Shown: positions 51,942 to 61,161, numbered from the stretch's first letter. The stretch is 64,000 nucleotides of DNA from Veillonella denticariosi JCM 15641 (GCF_002959855.1 NZ_PPDB01000001.1:310001-374000), one strand, 5' to 3'. The notes: generated from the sequence alone by a model not told the origin. Numbers and translations: made by a program.

Positions 51942-53330
51942 ATGGAGTGGTTACGTTACGGTGCTCGGCACTATCCCAATCGCATATGTATGAATGGGTA
52001 TACCTACGAGGAGATATGCCGAGGGGTGATCTATGCAGCTCGTAGCCTGGAATCTCTAGATGCGTCGAGAATCGCTGTCTTATCCGATAATTCCGTGACG
52101 ATGGCAATCTATATTTTGGCGGCTATGCTGGCTCATAAAGAGGTCCTCTTATTGAATGTACATCTTAAGACGAACGAGATTGAGGCTCAACTGTCACAAC
52201 TAGGTGTTACGACTGTATTGCACAGCATTGAGCGACGTTATCAGGTGCCGGACTCCGCTATTTCTGTTGCGTTTGAATCGTGTGAAAGTATCATTTCAGC
52301 CCCTGTGATAGAGGATACGTTTGACTGGACCTTTAACGATATGGATGTTGCGGCCATTATGAATACGAGTGCCACGACGGGGCAGTTTAAGTCCGTTCCC
52401 TTGCGTTGGGGACAGATTCGTGCCCATGTAAAGGCGTCCCGATCTGTGTTAGGTGTGACCGATGAAGATAACTGGCTCATGGTGCTGCCGCTATTTCACG
52501 TAAGCGGCTTATCGATTCTGATGCGGTCCTTGTATAACGGCACGGCCGTTACGGTATTGCCGAAATATGATGAGGATAAGGTCCTTGATCTCATCAATCG
52601 TAATCGGATCAATATGATGTCATTGGTGCCTACCATTCTGACTCACTTGGAGCCGAGAATTCAACATCATAACTTACGCGTCATCTTACTGGGCGGTGAA
52701 TTTATTCCGCAGTCCCTTATTGAATCCTGCGTAAAAAAGAATTTGCCGATTTATAAGACCTACGGAATGACAGAAACTTTTAGTCAAAGTGTGACGTTTT
52801 CTGTGCTGGATCATCCTGATAAATCTGAGTCCGTGGGATTGCCGTTGCCGGGCATGACGGTACGCATTGTTGATGCCGATGAAGAGGGAATCGGTGAAAT
52901 TCATCTGAAAGGCTCTATGGTCATGAGCGGTTATATCAATCGTGAACCTATCGATGGTGATTTTAATACGGATGATATCGGCTATGTTGATGAGGACGGC
53001 TTTGTATATATCCTGAATCGACGTAAAGACCTCATCATTTCCGGCGGTGAAAATATTTATCCGAAAGAAATCGAGGACTTACTCTACACATTGGATGCCG
53101 TAAAAGAATGCGCCGTAGTACCTATGCCACATTCGAAATGGGGTCAGGTGCCTGCACTCTTCTTGGCTTTTAATGATAATCAGAACCTTGGAAAAGATGA
53201 GATACTTGCCTTTTTGGGAGACCGTTTAGCGAAATACAAGATTCCTCAATATGTGCAGGTGATGGATTCTTTACCGAGAAACGGAACGGGAAAGATTATG
53301 CGCAATACTCTTATTCCACGGGAGCGTTAA
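51942..53330 (+). CDS. menE: o-succinylbenzoate-CoA ligase
   Basis: An ANL-family adenylating enzyme of 462 residues that activates OSB to OSB-CoA. The P-loop is NTSATTGQFKSVPL near residue 145 (usual form TSGTTG). YKTYGMTETFSQSVTF follows near 275, then FNTDDIGYVDEDGF and RRKDLIISGGENIYPKEIE near 365, and the catalytic lysine in PRNGTGKIMRN at the end. Several ATGs lie close together (51927, 51939, 51942); the last is best placed behind AAAGG. Fourth men gene after a 158-nt gap that holds a hairpin. Confidence 0.93.
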   Translation: MEWLRYGARHYPNRICMNGYTYEEICRGVIYAARSLESLDASRIAVLSDNSVTMAIYILAAMLAHKEVLLLNVHLKTNEIEAQLSQLGVTTVLHSIERRYQVPDSAISVAFESCESIISAPVIEDTFDWTFNDMDVAAIMNTSATTGQFKSVPLRWGQIRAHVKASRSVLGVTDEDNWLMVLPLFHVSGLSILMRSLYNGTAVTVLPKYDEDKVLDLINRNRINMMSLVPTILTHLEPRIQHHNLRVILLGGEFIPQSLIESCVKKNLPIYKTYGMTETFSQSVTFSVLDHPDKSESVGLPLPGMTVRIVDADEEGIGEIHLKGSMVMSGYINREPIDGDFNTDDIGYVDEDGFVYILNRRKDLIISGGENIYPKEIEDLLYTLDAVKECAVVPMPHSKWGQVPALFLAFNDNQNLGKDEILAFLGDRLAKYKIPQYVQVMDSLPRNGTGKIMRNTLIPRER

Positions 53331-53357
53331 TTTATGTAGGTATGTAGTGAGGTGCTT

Positions 53358-54509
53358 ATGAATGATATATTAAACTTTAAAAGTATTACTACTTACCGAT
53401 TGCGAATGCCTTTGAAATTTACTTTTAAGACGGCGAAGGGAGAGGTGCGTGATCGAGAAACGATAGTGGTTCGTATCGAAGATCAGCAGGGCTATGTAGG
53501 ATATGGAGAGTGCGTAGCTTTCACGACCCCTTTTTATACGGTGGAAACGGTGGACTCCTGTTGGCGCACCATAGTCGATGACTATGTGTTCAACCTGCGT
53601 CTCATGCGGCCGGCCAAGTTGATGACCTATATTCGGCAATTGCAGTTTTGGATGAAGCGGGACGGCATGACCATGGCTATCGCGGCCCTTGAAAATGCGC
53701 TCATCAATCTGCATTGTGAGCGAATCGGTGTCAATTCCGTATCGTATATTATGGATCAACCGCTATGCGATACTATACAGAGCGGTCTCGTCATTGGAGA
53801 TATGCCGATGGAGGGGCTTTTACCTACGGTGGAACGATTTGTTGCAACCGGCTGCAATCGCATTAAGGTGAAGGTAAATCCCGTAGATGGTTATGAGCGT
53901 ATGGCTCGAATACGTGACGCATACCCCGATTTGGTGCTCGCAGCCGATGCGAATCAGAGTTATACCTATGATGAAATTGACAAGGTGCGGCAGTATGATG
54001 AGTTGGGCCTTACCTGTATCGAGGAACCCTTTGCCATCGCGTCGCTAGAGTCTTACCGGGACTGGAAATGGAAACGGTTCAATTCGGATGGCTGGCACGT
54101 TATGACGCCTATCTGTCTGGATGAATCGATTTTGGGCTATGATGATTTGTCCTATGCCATTGAATTCGGACTCATAGATGTGCTCAATGTGAAAGTAGGG
54201 CGTATGGGCGGTCTTGTACCGACAAAGGCGGCCATCAATCTGTGTCGGGAGCGTCATATTCCGTATTGGATCGGCAGTATGATGGAATCAGGTATCTCCA
54301 AGATGCTTCATGTACAATTGGCGGCTCTCGGGGATTCATATATGGCGGGGGATTTATCCGACTCGTCCCGATACTTTGAAAGGGATCTTATCTATCCCGA
54401 CTTATCTTTTAGAGATGGCGTTATGAGTGTTCCTGACGGAGACGGCTTAGGTGTGACTGTGTTTGATGATCGCATTGAAGAATATTGTGTGGAGAGACGA
54501 AGATTATGA
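53358..54509 (+). CDS. menC: o-succinylbenzoate synthase
   Basis: An enolase-superfamily dehydratase making OSB from SHCHC. 383 residues. Seen: an N-terminal capping domain (RLRMPLKFTFKTAKGEVRDRETIVVRI), the catalytic KxK in CNRIKVKVNP near residue 172, metal ligands in LAADANQSY near 195, CIEEPF near 221 and CLDES near 255, and LNVKVGRMGGL with the second catalytic Lys near 280. ATG 53358 follows GAGGTG. Its stop overlaps the start of the thioesterase gene (ATGA). Confidence 0.94.
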   Translation: MNDILNFKSITTYRLRMPLKFTFKTAKGEVRDRETIVVRIEDQQGYVGYGECVAFTTPFYTVETVDSCWRTIVDDYVFNLRLMRPAKLMTYIRQLQFWMKRDGMTMAIAALENALINLHCERIGVNSVSYIMDQPLCDTIQSGLVIGDMPMEGLLPTVERFVATGCNRIKVKVNPVDGYERMARIRDAYPDLVLAADANQSYTYDEIDKVRQYDELGLTCIEEPFAIASLESYRDWKWKRFNSDGWHVMTPICLDESILGYDDLSYAIEFGLIDVLNVKVGRMGGLVPTKAAINLCRERHIPYWIGSMMESGISKMLHVQLAALGDSYMAGDLSDSSRYFERDLIYPDLSFRDGVMSVPDGDGLGVTVFDDRIEEYCVERRRL

Positions 54510-54883
54510 CATTAATAGATTCCTTACAAATTGATAAACCTCATATGACAAGTGATACCACATGTGAGGCGGTTATGCATTTGGGCAGCTTTCACAGTCA
54601 ACTGCAAGGATATTTAAACGGTGGTGCTACATTGGCGTTCGCGGAAATCGTAGCCGGCATGATGACGAATGAACTCATAGATGAAAGTAAATTCGGTGTG
54701 GGGCAATCCGTTACGGCGAATCATTTACGCCCTATGAAATGTGAAGGTGAGTTGACGGCCCGCGGCACATTGCTTGTGAAGGGGAAGATGTCACATGTAT
54801 GGCGTTTCGATATGCTGGATGACCAGGAGCGCCTCATATCTCAGGTGACGGTTACCTTGGCCGTTGTCAATTTTGAACGATAA
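54506..54883 (+). CDS. menI: hot-dog thioesterase, probable DHNA-CoA thioesterase
   Basis: A PaaI-type hot-dog fold protein of 125 residues. LNGGATLAFAEIVAGMM near residue 47 holds the acidic catalytic residue, GVGQSVTANHLRPMKCEGELTARGTLL near 70 is the second family block. Position as last gene of men operon, in ATGA overlap with menC, points to hydrolysis of 1,4-dihydroxy-2-naphthoyl-CoA (MenI). The family alone would not fix the substrate. Later steps (menA, menG/ubiE) are not in the window. Confidence 0.85.
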   Translation: MTLIDSLQIDKPHMTSDTTCEAVMHLGSFHSQLQGYLNGGATLAFAEIVAGMMTNELIDESKFGVGQSVTANHLRPMKCEGELTARGTLLVKGKMSHVWRFDMLDDQERLISQVTVTLAVVNFER

Positions 54884-54892
54884 ATAAACATA

Positions 54893-54936
54893 AAAGGACA
54901 CATCCTGTGATTCGGTATCACAGATGTGTCCTTTAT
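54893..54936 (+). terminator. men operon terminator
   Basis: AAAGGACACAT pairs with ATGTGTCCTTT and, past a one-base bulge, CTGTGAT with ATCACAG. A T-rich tail follows. Confidence 0.92.
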
Positions 54937-54969
54937 TGTACATAAGGTGCTCTGAACGAGTGCTTTCTA

Positions 54970-55602
54970 TTATTTTTGTGTAATCGTATATAGATCTTCA
55001 ATATCCGGTATATCGTAAATAACCCATGTGCCGTCGCCGAGATGACGCATCAAGAGACGAATGTCCTTCGTCATATTGTGTTTGTTATTCTGTACGGTTA
55101 CCGTTACAGTTGCTTTATCATCGTCCTCTTCTGATGATTTAATGTTTTTGATTTCTATATCGTGGCCTTCAAACATACGGCCTTCGATGAGCCGATCGAC
55201 CATAGACTTTTTGTCGCTATCTGATTGGTTGGTAGTGGAGCTTTCATGAGCCGCCTGTTGAGAGGAAAAACTGGACGGATCGGCAATATATTTTCGTATT
55301 ACATCCTCTAATAATGCGGGACCGAATGTTTTGCTTGCGGCGATGGCCGCTTTGCCGAATGGATTGGATGTGTCTACATATGTATTGCCTTCGCGTTCGA
55401 CGATATTGCGCACAATCGATTTTGTATCGATATGTCGCAAGGCTTCGTCCGCATCTTTATCCTTTACGGCCTGATATATAATTTGTAATGTATATGCCGG
55501 TGTATGAGGCAGATACCACCAGAAATACCATGCTGCGCCTAAAATGCCTACGATAGCGATAATGATGGCGATAATGACACCTTTGGAATTAAATCGATTC
55601 AT
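54970..55602 (-). CDS. membrane-anchored protein, DUF2939-like
   Basis: 210 residues. One N-terminal helix (GVIIAIIIAIVGILGAAWYFWWYL, about 8-31), then an extracytoplasmic domain beginning PAYTLQIIYQAVKDKDADEALRHIDTKSIVRNIV. This resembles DUF2939 proteins, where a short helical repeat follows the anchor. A Ser/Gln-rich loop (about 125-145) precedes a beta-rich end (ATVTVTVQNNK...). ATG 55602, behind GGGTCC, is chosen; a frame extension of 32 residues upstream lacks an RBS. The function is not known. Convergent with the men operon. Confidence 0.65.
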   Translation of the reverse strand: MNRFNSKGVIIAIIIAIVGILGAAWYFWWYLPHTPAYTLQIIYQAVKDKDADEALRHIDTKSIVRNIVEREGNTYVDTSNPFGKAAIAASKTFGPALLEDVIRKYIADPSSFSSQQAAHESSTTNQSDSDKKSMVDRLIEGRMFEGHDIEIKNIKSSEEDDDKATVTVTVQNNKHNMTKDIRLLMRHLGDGTWVIYDIPDIEDLYTITQK

Positions 55603-55825
55603 AAGGACCCTTTCTGTTATAGACATGTTGTGAGTATTTTTACACATGGATATATACATATTGTAGCATATGAAGTAAAGTACTTTGATTAAATACAAAA
55701 ATTAATGGATTCCTTCGTATAATGACGGAAATATGTGTATTCTTGATTATTTCTTGTGGGGAACGCTTTAAAGTGTTGATAATAGCATAGAATAGAGAAA
55801 TTTATAAAATTTTTTCGATAAATAG

Positions 55826-55854
55826 TTGCGTTAGTTCGGAATTTATGATATTCT
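55826..55854 (+). promoter_or_regulatory. tRNA cluster promoter
   Basis: TTGCGT (55826-55831), a 17-bp spacer and TATTCT (55849-55854), 30 bp before tRNA-Asp. Confidence 0.6.
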
Positions 55855-55883
55855 ATCTAAGTAGTCAACGCGAGTTGATACGC

Positions 55884-55959
55884 GGCCCCGTGGTGTAGCG
55901 GTTAACATGTCGCCCTGTCACGGCGAAGATCGTCAGTTCAAATCTGATCGGGGTCGCCA
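55884..55959 (+). tRNA. tRNA-Asp (anticodon GTC)
   Basis: A 76-nt cloverleaf. The acceptor GGCCCCG pairs with CGGGGTC, the discriminator is G, and CCA is encoded. The anticodon loop in CGCCCTGTCACGGCG gives GTC. AGTTCAAATCT is the T arm. Confidence 0.96.
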
Positions 55960-55977
55960 TTTTTTTTTACGAAAAAT

Positions 55978-56053
<76 letters not shown>

Positions 56054-56066
56054 TTTTCTATTCCAT

Positions 56067-56152
56067 GCGGTTGTGGTGGAATGGCAGACACGCCATCTTG
56101 AGGGGGTGGTGGGCTAATGCTCGTGCGGGTTCAAGTCCCGCCAACCGCACCA
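56067..56152 (+). tRNA. tRNA-Leu (anticodon GAG)
   Basis: An 86-nt class II cloverleaf. The acceptor GCGGTTG pairs with CAACCGC, discriminator A, CCA encoded. The loop CTTGAGG gives GAG, reading CUC and CUU. It has the long variable arm expected for leucine. Confidence 0.95.
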
Positions 56153-56160
56153 GATACAAG

Positions 56161-56190
56161 GATCTACAGTTTTCTGTAGGTCCCTTTTTT
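56161..56190 (+). terminator. tRNA cluster terminator
   Basis: GATCTACAG pairs with CTGTAGGTC (one G-U) around TTTT, then CCTTTTTT. Confidence 0.93.
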
Positions 56191-56259
56191 GTATATCTAT
56201 GATTATGGTGATGCGTGATTTGAGTATAAACTTTTAAAATATGGTAGGAGAGGGACTCT

Positions 56260-57696
56260 ATGAAAAAGAAAATTTTTGCACTGACGATTCTTTCGTTGGT
56301 AATTTCCGTTCAGCTTGGATTTGCTACAACTGTAAAAGAACCGGTTGACAATATAAATGGCGGTATTAAAAGTGATATAAATTCAGCAGAAAATTTAAAA
56401 TCAGAACGAATTGAGGTAATCCCTGGTGCTTTCAAAAATATAGTGAAAGATAAATCCGGAAATCCGAGAAAACTTTCAACTCAAGAACTTGCAGTATTGA
56501 ATGTGGAAGAGCAGGAGCGTTCAGCTAAACACTTGAAAGAATTACAAAAGGCTGATATGAGAGATGAATATGAGGTTTTTGATCCTCTTTATAATGATAA
56601 GGATGAAGAGGCGCTTAAACAAATCAAGCGTTATAATACTGGAGAAACATATAAGCAAGGTTATGGTGTCGGTAGCAGAAATAAGCCTATACGCGTAGTA
56701 AGTCCGTATATGAGTAAAAATGGACAAGGTGACCCTACGCTAACTAATTCGGTTGACACGCCGTCTTATCGGACACGTGCGGATAAGAAGGTGGCACATG
56801 AAAAGGAACTTCGAGAATATTTAGATAAAAATAAAGGTAAAGGGCACAATTTATATACGGCTAGATCTAAAGCTGAGATTAAAGAGTCCTTAGAAAGTTT
56901 CCTTAAATCCATAGAGTTAATTGAGTATCCTATCAATGATCCTAAGGATTATAAGTTGATTTCTACAATTCCTGGTTTCCCTAAAAGAATACCAAGTTTT
57001 GCTAAGAATATTCATATGCATAGCAATCCAGGATTTTTGCAAGCCGGCTCATATATACAGCTTGCATTTGGCGGTACGCCTGAGCAATTAAAGTCATATA
57101 TTGATGAAGCACGTATAAATTCCAAAGTAGTTATTTCCAAATCCGATTTAGTAAATGTATATGTAAAACAATATGTTGATTCGGACATGACATATGCGGA
57201 TACTTTAGCGCAATTGTTGCCTAAATTAATGGTGCTTGTTGAAAGTACAACGGTTCCTATGGGAAAATTTATTCAAAATAGATTGGATAACCCTATTGAT
57301 AAAACTGTTGATGAATTATATGAGTTAGAAAATCAAATTTTGGCTGAATTTAATAAGGTTAAGATTGATGGTGAAGATCGGGAGATAAAGTTTAAGCGGT
57401 ATGTCGAGACTCGTCAGCGAGTAGAAGCTGAGCAAGATAAAATAAAACCTAAACAAATAAATCAGTCTGGTTTATCTAAAGATAAATCATATCCAACTTA
57501 TACGGAAGCTGAGAATCGAAAACTTCAGAAACAATATTTACATAGATTATCCTTTAACGAAGACTCTGTAAAAATACCTGATGATTATGTGATTTATCTA
57601 TTTGATTTCGGTGGAAACTGGAATCATCCATATGCGTTGGGAGCTGCAGTCAGCCCTAATAAAGCTTATATAATTTATTTCTGCCAACAAGGCTGA
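56260..57696 (+). CDS. secreted protein of unknown function, AT-rich
   Basis: 478 residues with a clear Sec signal (MKKKIFALTILSLVISVQLGFA, cleavage near 22). The mature part is rich in Lys, Glu, Asp and Asn and mostly helical or disordered. The last 35 residues (VIYLFDFGGNWNHPYALGAAVSP... ending YFCQQG) look like a compact beta end with one cysteine. I recognise no family. The gene seems richer in A and T than its neighbours, with many AAA, GAT and ATA codons, and it follows a tRNA cluster directly, which is a common landing place for acquired genes; no integrase or repeat is seen. GGAGAGGGA precedes the ATG. Confidence 0.7.
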   Translation: MKKKIFALTILSLVISVQLGFATTVKEPVDNINGGIKSDINSAENLKSERIEVIPGAFKNIVKDKSGNPRKLSTQELAVLNVEEQERSAKHLKELQKADMRDEYEVFDPLYNDKDEEALKQIKRYNTGETYKQGYGVGSRNKPIRVVSPYMSKNGQGDPTLTNSVDTPSYRTRADKKVAHEKELREYLDKNKGKGHNLYTARSKAEIKESLESFLKSIELIEYPINDPKDYKLISTIPGFPKRIPSFAKNIHMHSNPGFLQAGSYIQLAFGGTPEQLKSYIDEARINSKVVISKSDLVNVYVKQYVDSDMTYADTLAQLLPKLMVLVESTTVPMGKFIQNRLDNPIDKTVDELYELENQILAEFNKVKIDGEDREIKFKRYVETRQRVEAEQDKIKPKQINQSGLSKDKSYPTYTEAENRKLQKQYLHRLSFNEDSVKIPDDYVIYLFDFGGNWNHPYALGAAVSPNKAYIIYFCQQG

Positions 57697-57754
57697 TCAT
57701 ATTTCTTTAAACCGTATTATCTTTTATAATCCGAACACAACACAATAAAAATTA

Positions 57755-57835
57755 AAAGGCACATTGTTAATTATAACGGTTCTCTAAAGTTTGAGATAAT
57801 CTTAGAAAATCATTCAGTAACAATGTGTCTTTATT
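57755..57835. terminator. long-loop bidirectional terminator
   Basis: AAAG-CACATTGTTA (57755-57769) pairs with TAACAATGTG-CTTT (57818-57832) across a 48-nt loop, with A and T ends. It lies between the convergent secreted-protein and hydrolase genes. Similar in design to the element at 22803-22880. Confidence 0.7.
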
Positions 57836-58627
57836 TTACAGATTATAGAGTTCAGGTTTACGGTCTTTAAAAATATTGATTTTATTGCGGATATCCTGGA
57901 CTACATCAAAATCGATATCAACGGATTGGATGTTTTCAGTAGTGTCCATTTCCAACAGATTGGTGCCCCATGGATCGTATACGGCGGAGTGGCCGGTACT
58001 TTGAACGCGGCCTACGGTACCGCATCCGTTTACGGCGCATAAGAATAACTGATTTTCGATTGCCCGTACTTCGTTGAGCACTTGCCAGTGACGAAGTCGC
58101 ATGGTCGGCCATTGAGCCGGCACGAATAGAAGTTCCGTATTCGGTAGTGCAGCCATGCGTACGAGTTCCGGAAAGCGGATGTCGTAGCAGATGACCGTGC
58201 TGCAAGGAATGCCGTCCAGCTCGAAGTGGGATGTATGTGTACCGCCGGCAAAGTATGTGTCCTCTTTGGCGGGACTGAAACCGTGCATTTTGGAATACTC
58301 CCCGACGAGCTGACCTGCACGATCAAATGCATATGACGTATTGAATACATGGTCGTTTTTTGCTACCGCTACCGAGCCGCCTACGATGTTGACATTGTGT
58401 TCTTTGGCGAAGTCGCTTAACAATGTTTGCGTGCGTTCTCCGTTGCGGTCGGCGATGGTGATTAAATCTTTTGACGGATAGAACCCCGTGTTCCACGTTT
58501 CCGGTAAGACGATGATATCCGGTTCTTCAGCGAGGGAGTTGTATAGTAATTTTTGGACATTATTATAGTTATATTCTGTGTCATTTACATGAACATCCAT
58601 TTGGATGAGGGCGAGGCATTTTTTCAT
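57836..58627 (-). CDS. carbon-nitrogen hydrolase (omega-amidase/Nit2-like)
   Basis: A nitrilase-superfamily amidase of 263 residues. The catalytic triad is visible: E43 in VLPETWNTGF, K113 in YSKMHGF and C147 in VICYDIRFPE. NTSYAFDRAGQLVGEYSKMHGFSP and the late GHSAVYDPWG are typical of the Nit2/YafV branch, which hydrolyses alpha-ketoglutaramate or similar omega-amides and may clear deaminated by-products. AGGAGT precedes the ATG. Divergent from the nitroreductase gene. Confidence 0.9.
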   Translation of the reverse strand: MKKCLALIQMDVHVNDTEYNYNNVQKLLYNSLAEEPDIIVLPETWNTGFYPSKDLITIADRNGERTQTLLSDFAKEHNVNIVGGSVAVAKNDHVFNTSYAFDRAGQLVGEYSKMHGFSPAKEDTYFAGGTHTSHFELDGIPCSTVICYDIRFPELVRMAALPNTELLFVPAQWPTMRLRHWQVLNEVRAIENQLFLCAVNGCGTVGRVQSTGHSAVYDPWGTNLLEMDTTENIQSVDIDFDVVQDIRNKINIFKDRKPELYNL

Positions 58628-58669
58628 GAGGACTCCTTTTATATTAGTAGTTTTTTATGTTATATCATG

Positions 58670-58705
58670 TCGTATATATTATAATTTTCGTATATATTAT
58701 AATTA
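58670..58705. repeat. two 18-bp tandem repeats in the hydrolase/nitroreductase promoter region
   Basis: The unit beginning TCGTATATATTATAATT is present at 58670-58687 and 58688-58705 and differs only in its last base. Each copy contains TATAAT on the plus strand, so the duplication doubles a possible -10 box. It shares TCGTATATAT with the palindrome at 28352. Confidence 0.7.
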
Positions 58706-58776
58706 GAATAATATAGTATTGTATGGGATATTACAATATATGTGGTAAATTTCAATATTCAGCAGTGAGGAACGAT

Positions 58777-59340
58777 ATGAATTTGCAAGAAGTGATACAG
58801 TTGCGCACAAGCGTACGTAAGTATAAAAAAGCTCCGTCTGTTGGCATTGAGGTAGTTGAAGAACTGGTTCAGCTCGGTATGCGTGCACCATCGCCGAAAA
58901 ATCGACAACCTTGGCAGGTTCTTCATATGACAGGGGAAGAGAAAGTACATTTTGTTAATTTAGGTTTTCAGGTGCTTGAACAATATAAATCGAGGAAAGC
59001 TCATTTCGGCAGTTTGGAAATCAGTCTTGGTGCAATAAAAATGGCGAGTGATTTATTATTTGTGTATAATCCGTATGATGACTTGCCGGATTATCATCGT
59101 GTGTGGGAGAAAAGTGATTTACAGGCTATCGGCGCATTTATTGAACATATTATCCTTGGGGCCAAGGATAAAGGACTCGGCACGTTGTGGATGAATGATG
59201 TGTATTTTATGCAATGTGAAAGCAAGGCTTTTTTGGGAATTAATCATGATGTATTGGCGATTATTGCTATCGGGAAATCCGATGAAGGTATGTATCCGAG
59301 GCCGAGGAAATCATTGAAGGAAGTGCTTATAAAGCGTTAA
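58777..59340 (+). CDS. nitroreductase family protein
   Basis: An FMN-dependent oxidoreductase fold of 187 residues. Seen: LQEVIQLRTSVRKYKKAPSV (FMN-binding RxSxRxY) near the start, MRAPSPKNRQPWQVL near 35-49 (FMN loop) and KDKGLGTLWMNDV near 133. It probably reduces nitro compounds, quinones or similar electron acceptors with NAD(P)H; the substrate is unknown. ATG 58777, behind GTGAGG, is chosen; an upstream ATG at 58723 would add 18 residues without an RBS. Monocistronic. Confidence 0.85.
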   Translation: MNLQEVIQLRTSVRKYKKAPSVGIEVVEELVQLGMRAPSPKNRQPWQVLHMTGEEKVHFVNLGFQVLEQYKSRKAHFGSLEISLGAIKMASDLLFVYNPYDDLPDYHRVWEKSDLQAIGAFIEHIILGAKDKGLGTLWMNDVYFMQCESKAFLGINHDVLAIIAIGKSDEGMYPRPRKSLKEVLIKR

Positions 59341-59407
59341 TTTTTACTATTTTTCATAGAAATGCTATAATAATCTGTATATAATTATTTCTGATAAAGG
59401 AGGAGCT

Positions 59408-60211
59408 ATGAAACGGATTCCATTGGTAACGTGCATAGTTATCTTATTTATAGTGGTTCTGACAGGCTGTGGAGTACTTTCACAAAAAAGTGAAACGGCC
59501 AACAATGCGCCGCCTGTAAAAGAGGTCAAGATGGTGCATCCGTCCGGAATCCCTGTCCTCATGTATCATAAAGTCGGTGAAGATAAGGATAATGATGCGG
59601 TTATTCGAGAGGATCTGTTTAGACAGCAGATGAAGTTTCTCAAAGATAACGGCTATCATCCGTTGACGATGGAACAGCTGTATGAATATGTGGTTAACGG
59701 TGCCGCTGTGCCGGAAAAACCTGTTGTTTTAACCTTTGATGACGGTTATGCCGATACGTATTCCATAGTTTATCCGGTCATGAAAGAATATGGCTTCGCC
59801 GCTACCGTATTTATTAATCCCGGCGATATCGGTACCCGTTTGACCTGGGATCAGGTGAGGGAGATGCATAAAGGCGGTATGACCATTTCTAATCATGGCT
59901 TTCAACATATAGAGATGGGACAGTTATCAGAAGCTGAACAAATAGAAAATATCACCAAGGCACAACAAGCTCTTGAAAAAGAGGTCGGTATCAAGGATAA
60001 TCCATGGTTCTGCTATCCGTACGGGGATAAGAATGAATACACCGATAAAGCCAGTGAGAAGGCGGGAATTAAAATGGGTATGGCTATGAAGTCCGGTTGG
60101 GCTCATACCGGCGATAATCCATATAATATCTTGCGCGTGTGGGTCGGTAATGCGGTAGACCTCAAGCATTTTGAGGAACGTCTAAGTACCGAACATTTCA
60201 GTGATTTATAA
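59408..60211 (+). CDS. polysaccharide deacetylase lipoprotein
   Basis: 267 residues with a lipoprotein signal (lipobox VLTGC, C21). NodB-homology (CE4) domain: VLMYHKVG near residue 50, the motif 1 TFDDGYADTY near 113 with the catalytic base and metal Asp, and SNHGFQHIEMG near 160 (HxxxH metal pair). PYGDKNEYTD near 200 corresponds to motif 3. It removes acetyl groups from N-acetylglucosamine-type polymers at the cell surface. First of three linked genes; 11 nt before the next, with an AAGGAGG RBS. Confidence 0.9.
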   Translation: MKRIPLVTCIVILFIVVLTGCGVLSQKSETANNAPPVKEVKMVHPSGIPVLMYHKVGEDKDNDAVIREDLFRQQMKFLKDNGYHPLTMEQLYEYVVNGAAVPEKPVVLTFDDGYADTYSIVYPVMKEYGFAATVFINPGDIGTRLTWDQVREMHKGGMTISNHGFQHIEMGQLSEAEQIENITKAQQALEKEVGIKDNPWFCYPYGDKNEYTDKASEKAGIKMGMAMKSGWAHTGDNPYNILRVWVGNAVDLKHFEERLSTEHFSDL

Positions 60212-60222
60212 GGAGAAATACA

Positions 60223-61161
60223 TTGTTCAAAAAGAATTGGGTAAAATTCATCATCATGGTGATTTTATTTACCGCTATTACATCACCGATCGTGGTGCTC
60301 TTTGGACCGTTTAATAATGTAAAACGTGCTGTAATCGGCGCCATTTTACAATCTCGTCATCCTCACTATATTACATGGCTGTTCAATGATGAACAGTTAC
60401 AGTCCATATTGGGTACGGTAGGGGTTGTGAAGAGTCAGGATTTATTTAAGTTTAATGCCCGTGAAGATAAGACCTTAAATCTTGAAAAGATTGAGTCCGC
60501 TCGTTATGTCGGATATATTTTAGAAATTCCCGATCCTCGTCGTATTCAGGTGGGGACTGCTGCAAATATCCAGGAAAAAGGCGATACGACCAGTAATATC
60601 GCAAAGATGAATAATGCTGTTGCCGCTATTAACGGCGGCGGATTCCACGATCCGAACGGTACCGGAACAGGTCGTTTGCCGTACGGCTTTATTCTCCATG
60701 ACGGTGAATATGTTATCGGCAAGGACGTAGGTTCCGATGAAGATGTAGATTTTGTAGGCTTTTCAAAGGCGGGAAATCTTATCGCCGGCAATTATAACAA
60801 GTCTGAATTAGCGGATATGAAAGCTATGGAAGGCATTACCTTCGGACCGCCTCTTATTGTAGACGGTAAGAAAATGATCACCGAAGGTGACGGCGGTTGG
60901 GGCGTAGGCCCTCGTACGGCTATCGGTCAAAAGAAGGACGGAACCGTATTATTCCTCGTTATTGACGGACGTCAACCGGGATATTCACTGGGGGCGACAT
61001 TGCGAGATGTACAGGATATCCTGTATGAAAAAGGCTGTTATATCGCGGCTAATCTGGATGGCGGGTCCAGTTCCACCTTATATCTTAACGGTAAGGTCGT
61101 GAACAAACCGGCCGATTTATTAGGGGAACGGATGATCCCGACGGCGTTTATCGTAAAATAG
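60223..61161 (+). CDS. phosphodiester glycosidase (NAGPA/DUF2233) family membrane protein
   Basis: 312 residues with an N-terminal anchor (about 8-28). The domain from about residue 85 is NAGPA-like: AAINGGGFHDPNGTG near 127, GPRTAIGQKKDGTVLFLVIDGR near 226 and AANLDGGSSSTLYLNG near 278, the family's catalytic and metal region. Members cleave GlcNAc phosphodiesters or process surface glycans. TTG start at 60223, behind AAGGAG at normal spacing; no in-frame ATG precedes the anchor. Lies between a deacetylase and an anchored protein, suggesting joint work on an envelope polymer (inference). Confidence 0.86.
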   Translation: MFKKNWVKFIIMVILFTAITSPIVVLFGPFNNVKRAVIGAILQSRHPHYITWLFNDEQLQSILGTVGVVKSQDLFKFNAREDKTLNLEKIESARYVGYILEIPDPRRIQVGTAANIQEKGDTTSNIAKMNNAVAAINGGGFHDPNGTGTGRLPYGFILHDGEYVIGKDVGSDEDVDFVGFSKAGNLIAGNYNKSELADMKAMEGITFGPPLIVDGKKMITEGDGGWGVGPRTAIGQKKDGTVLFLVIDGRQPGYSLGATLRDVQDILYEKGCYIAANLDGGSSSTLYLNGKVVNKPADLLGERMIPTAFIVK

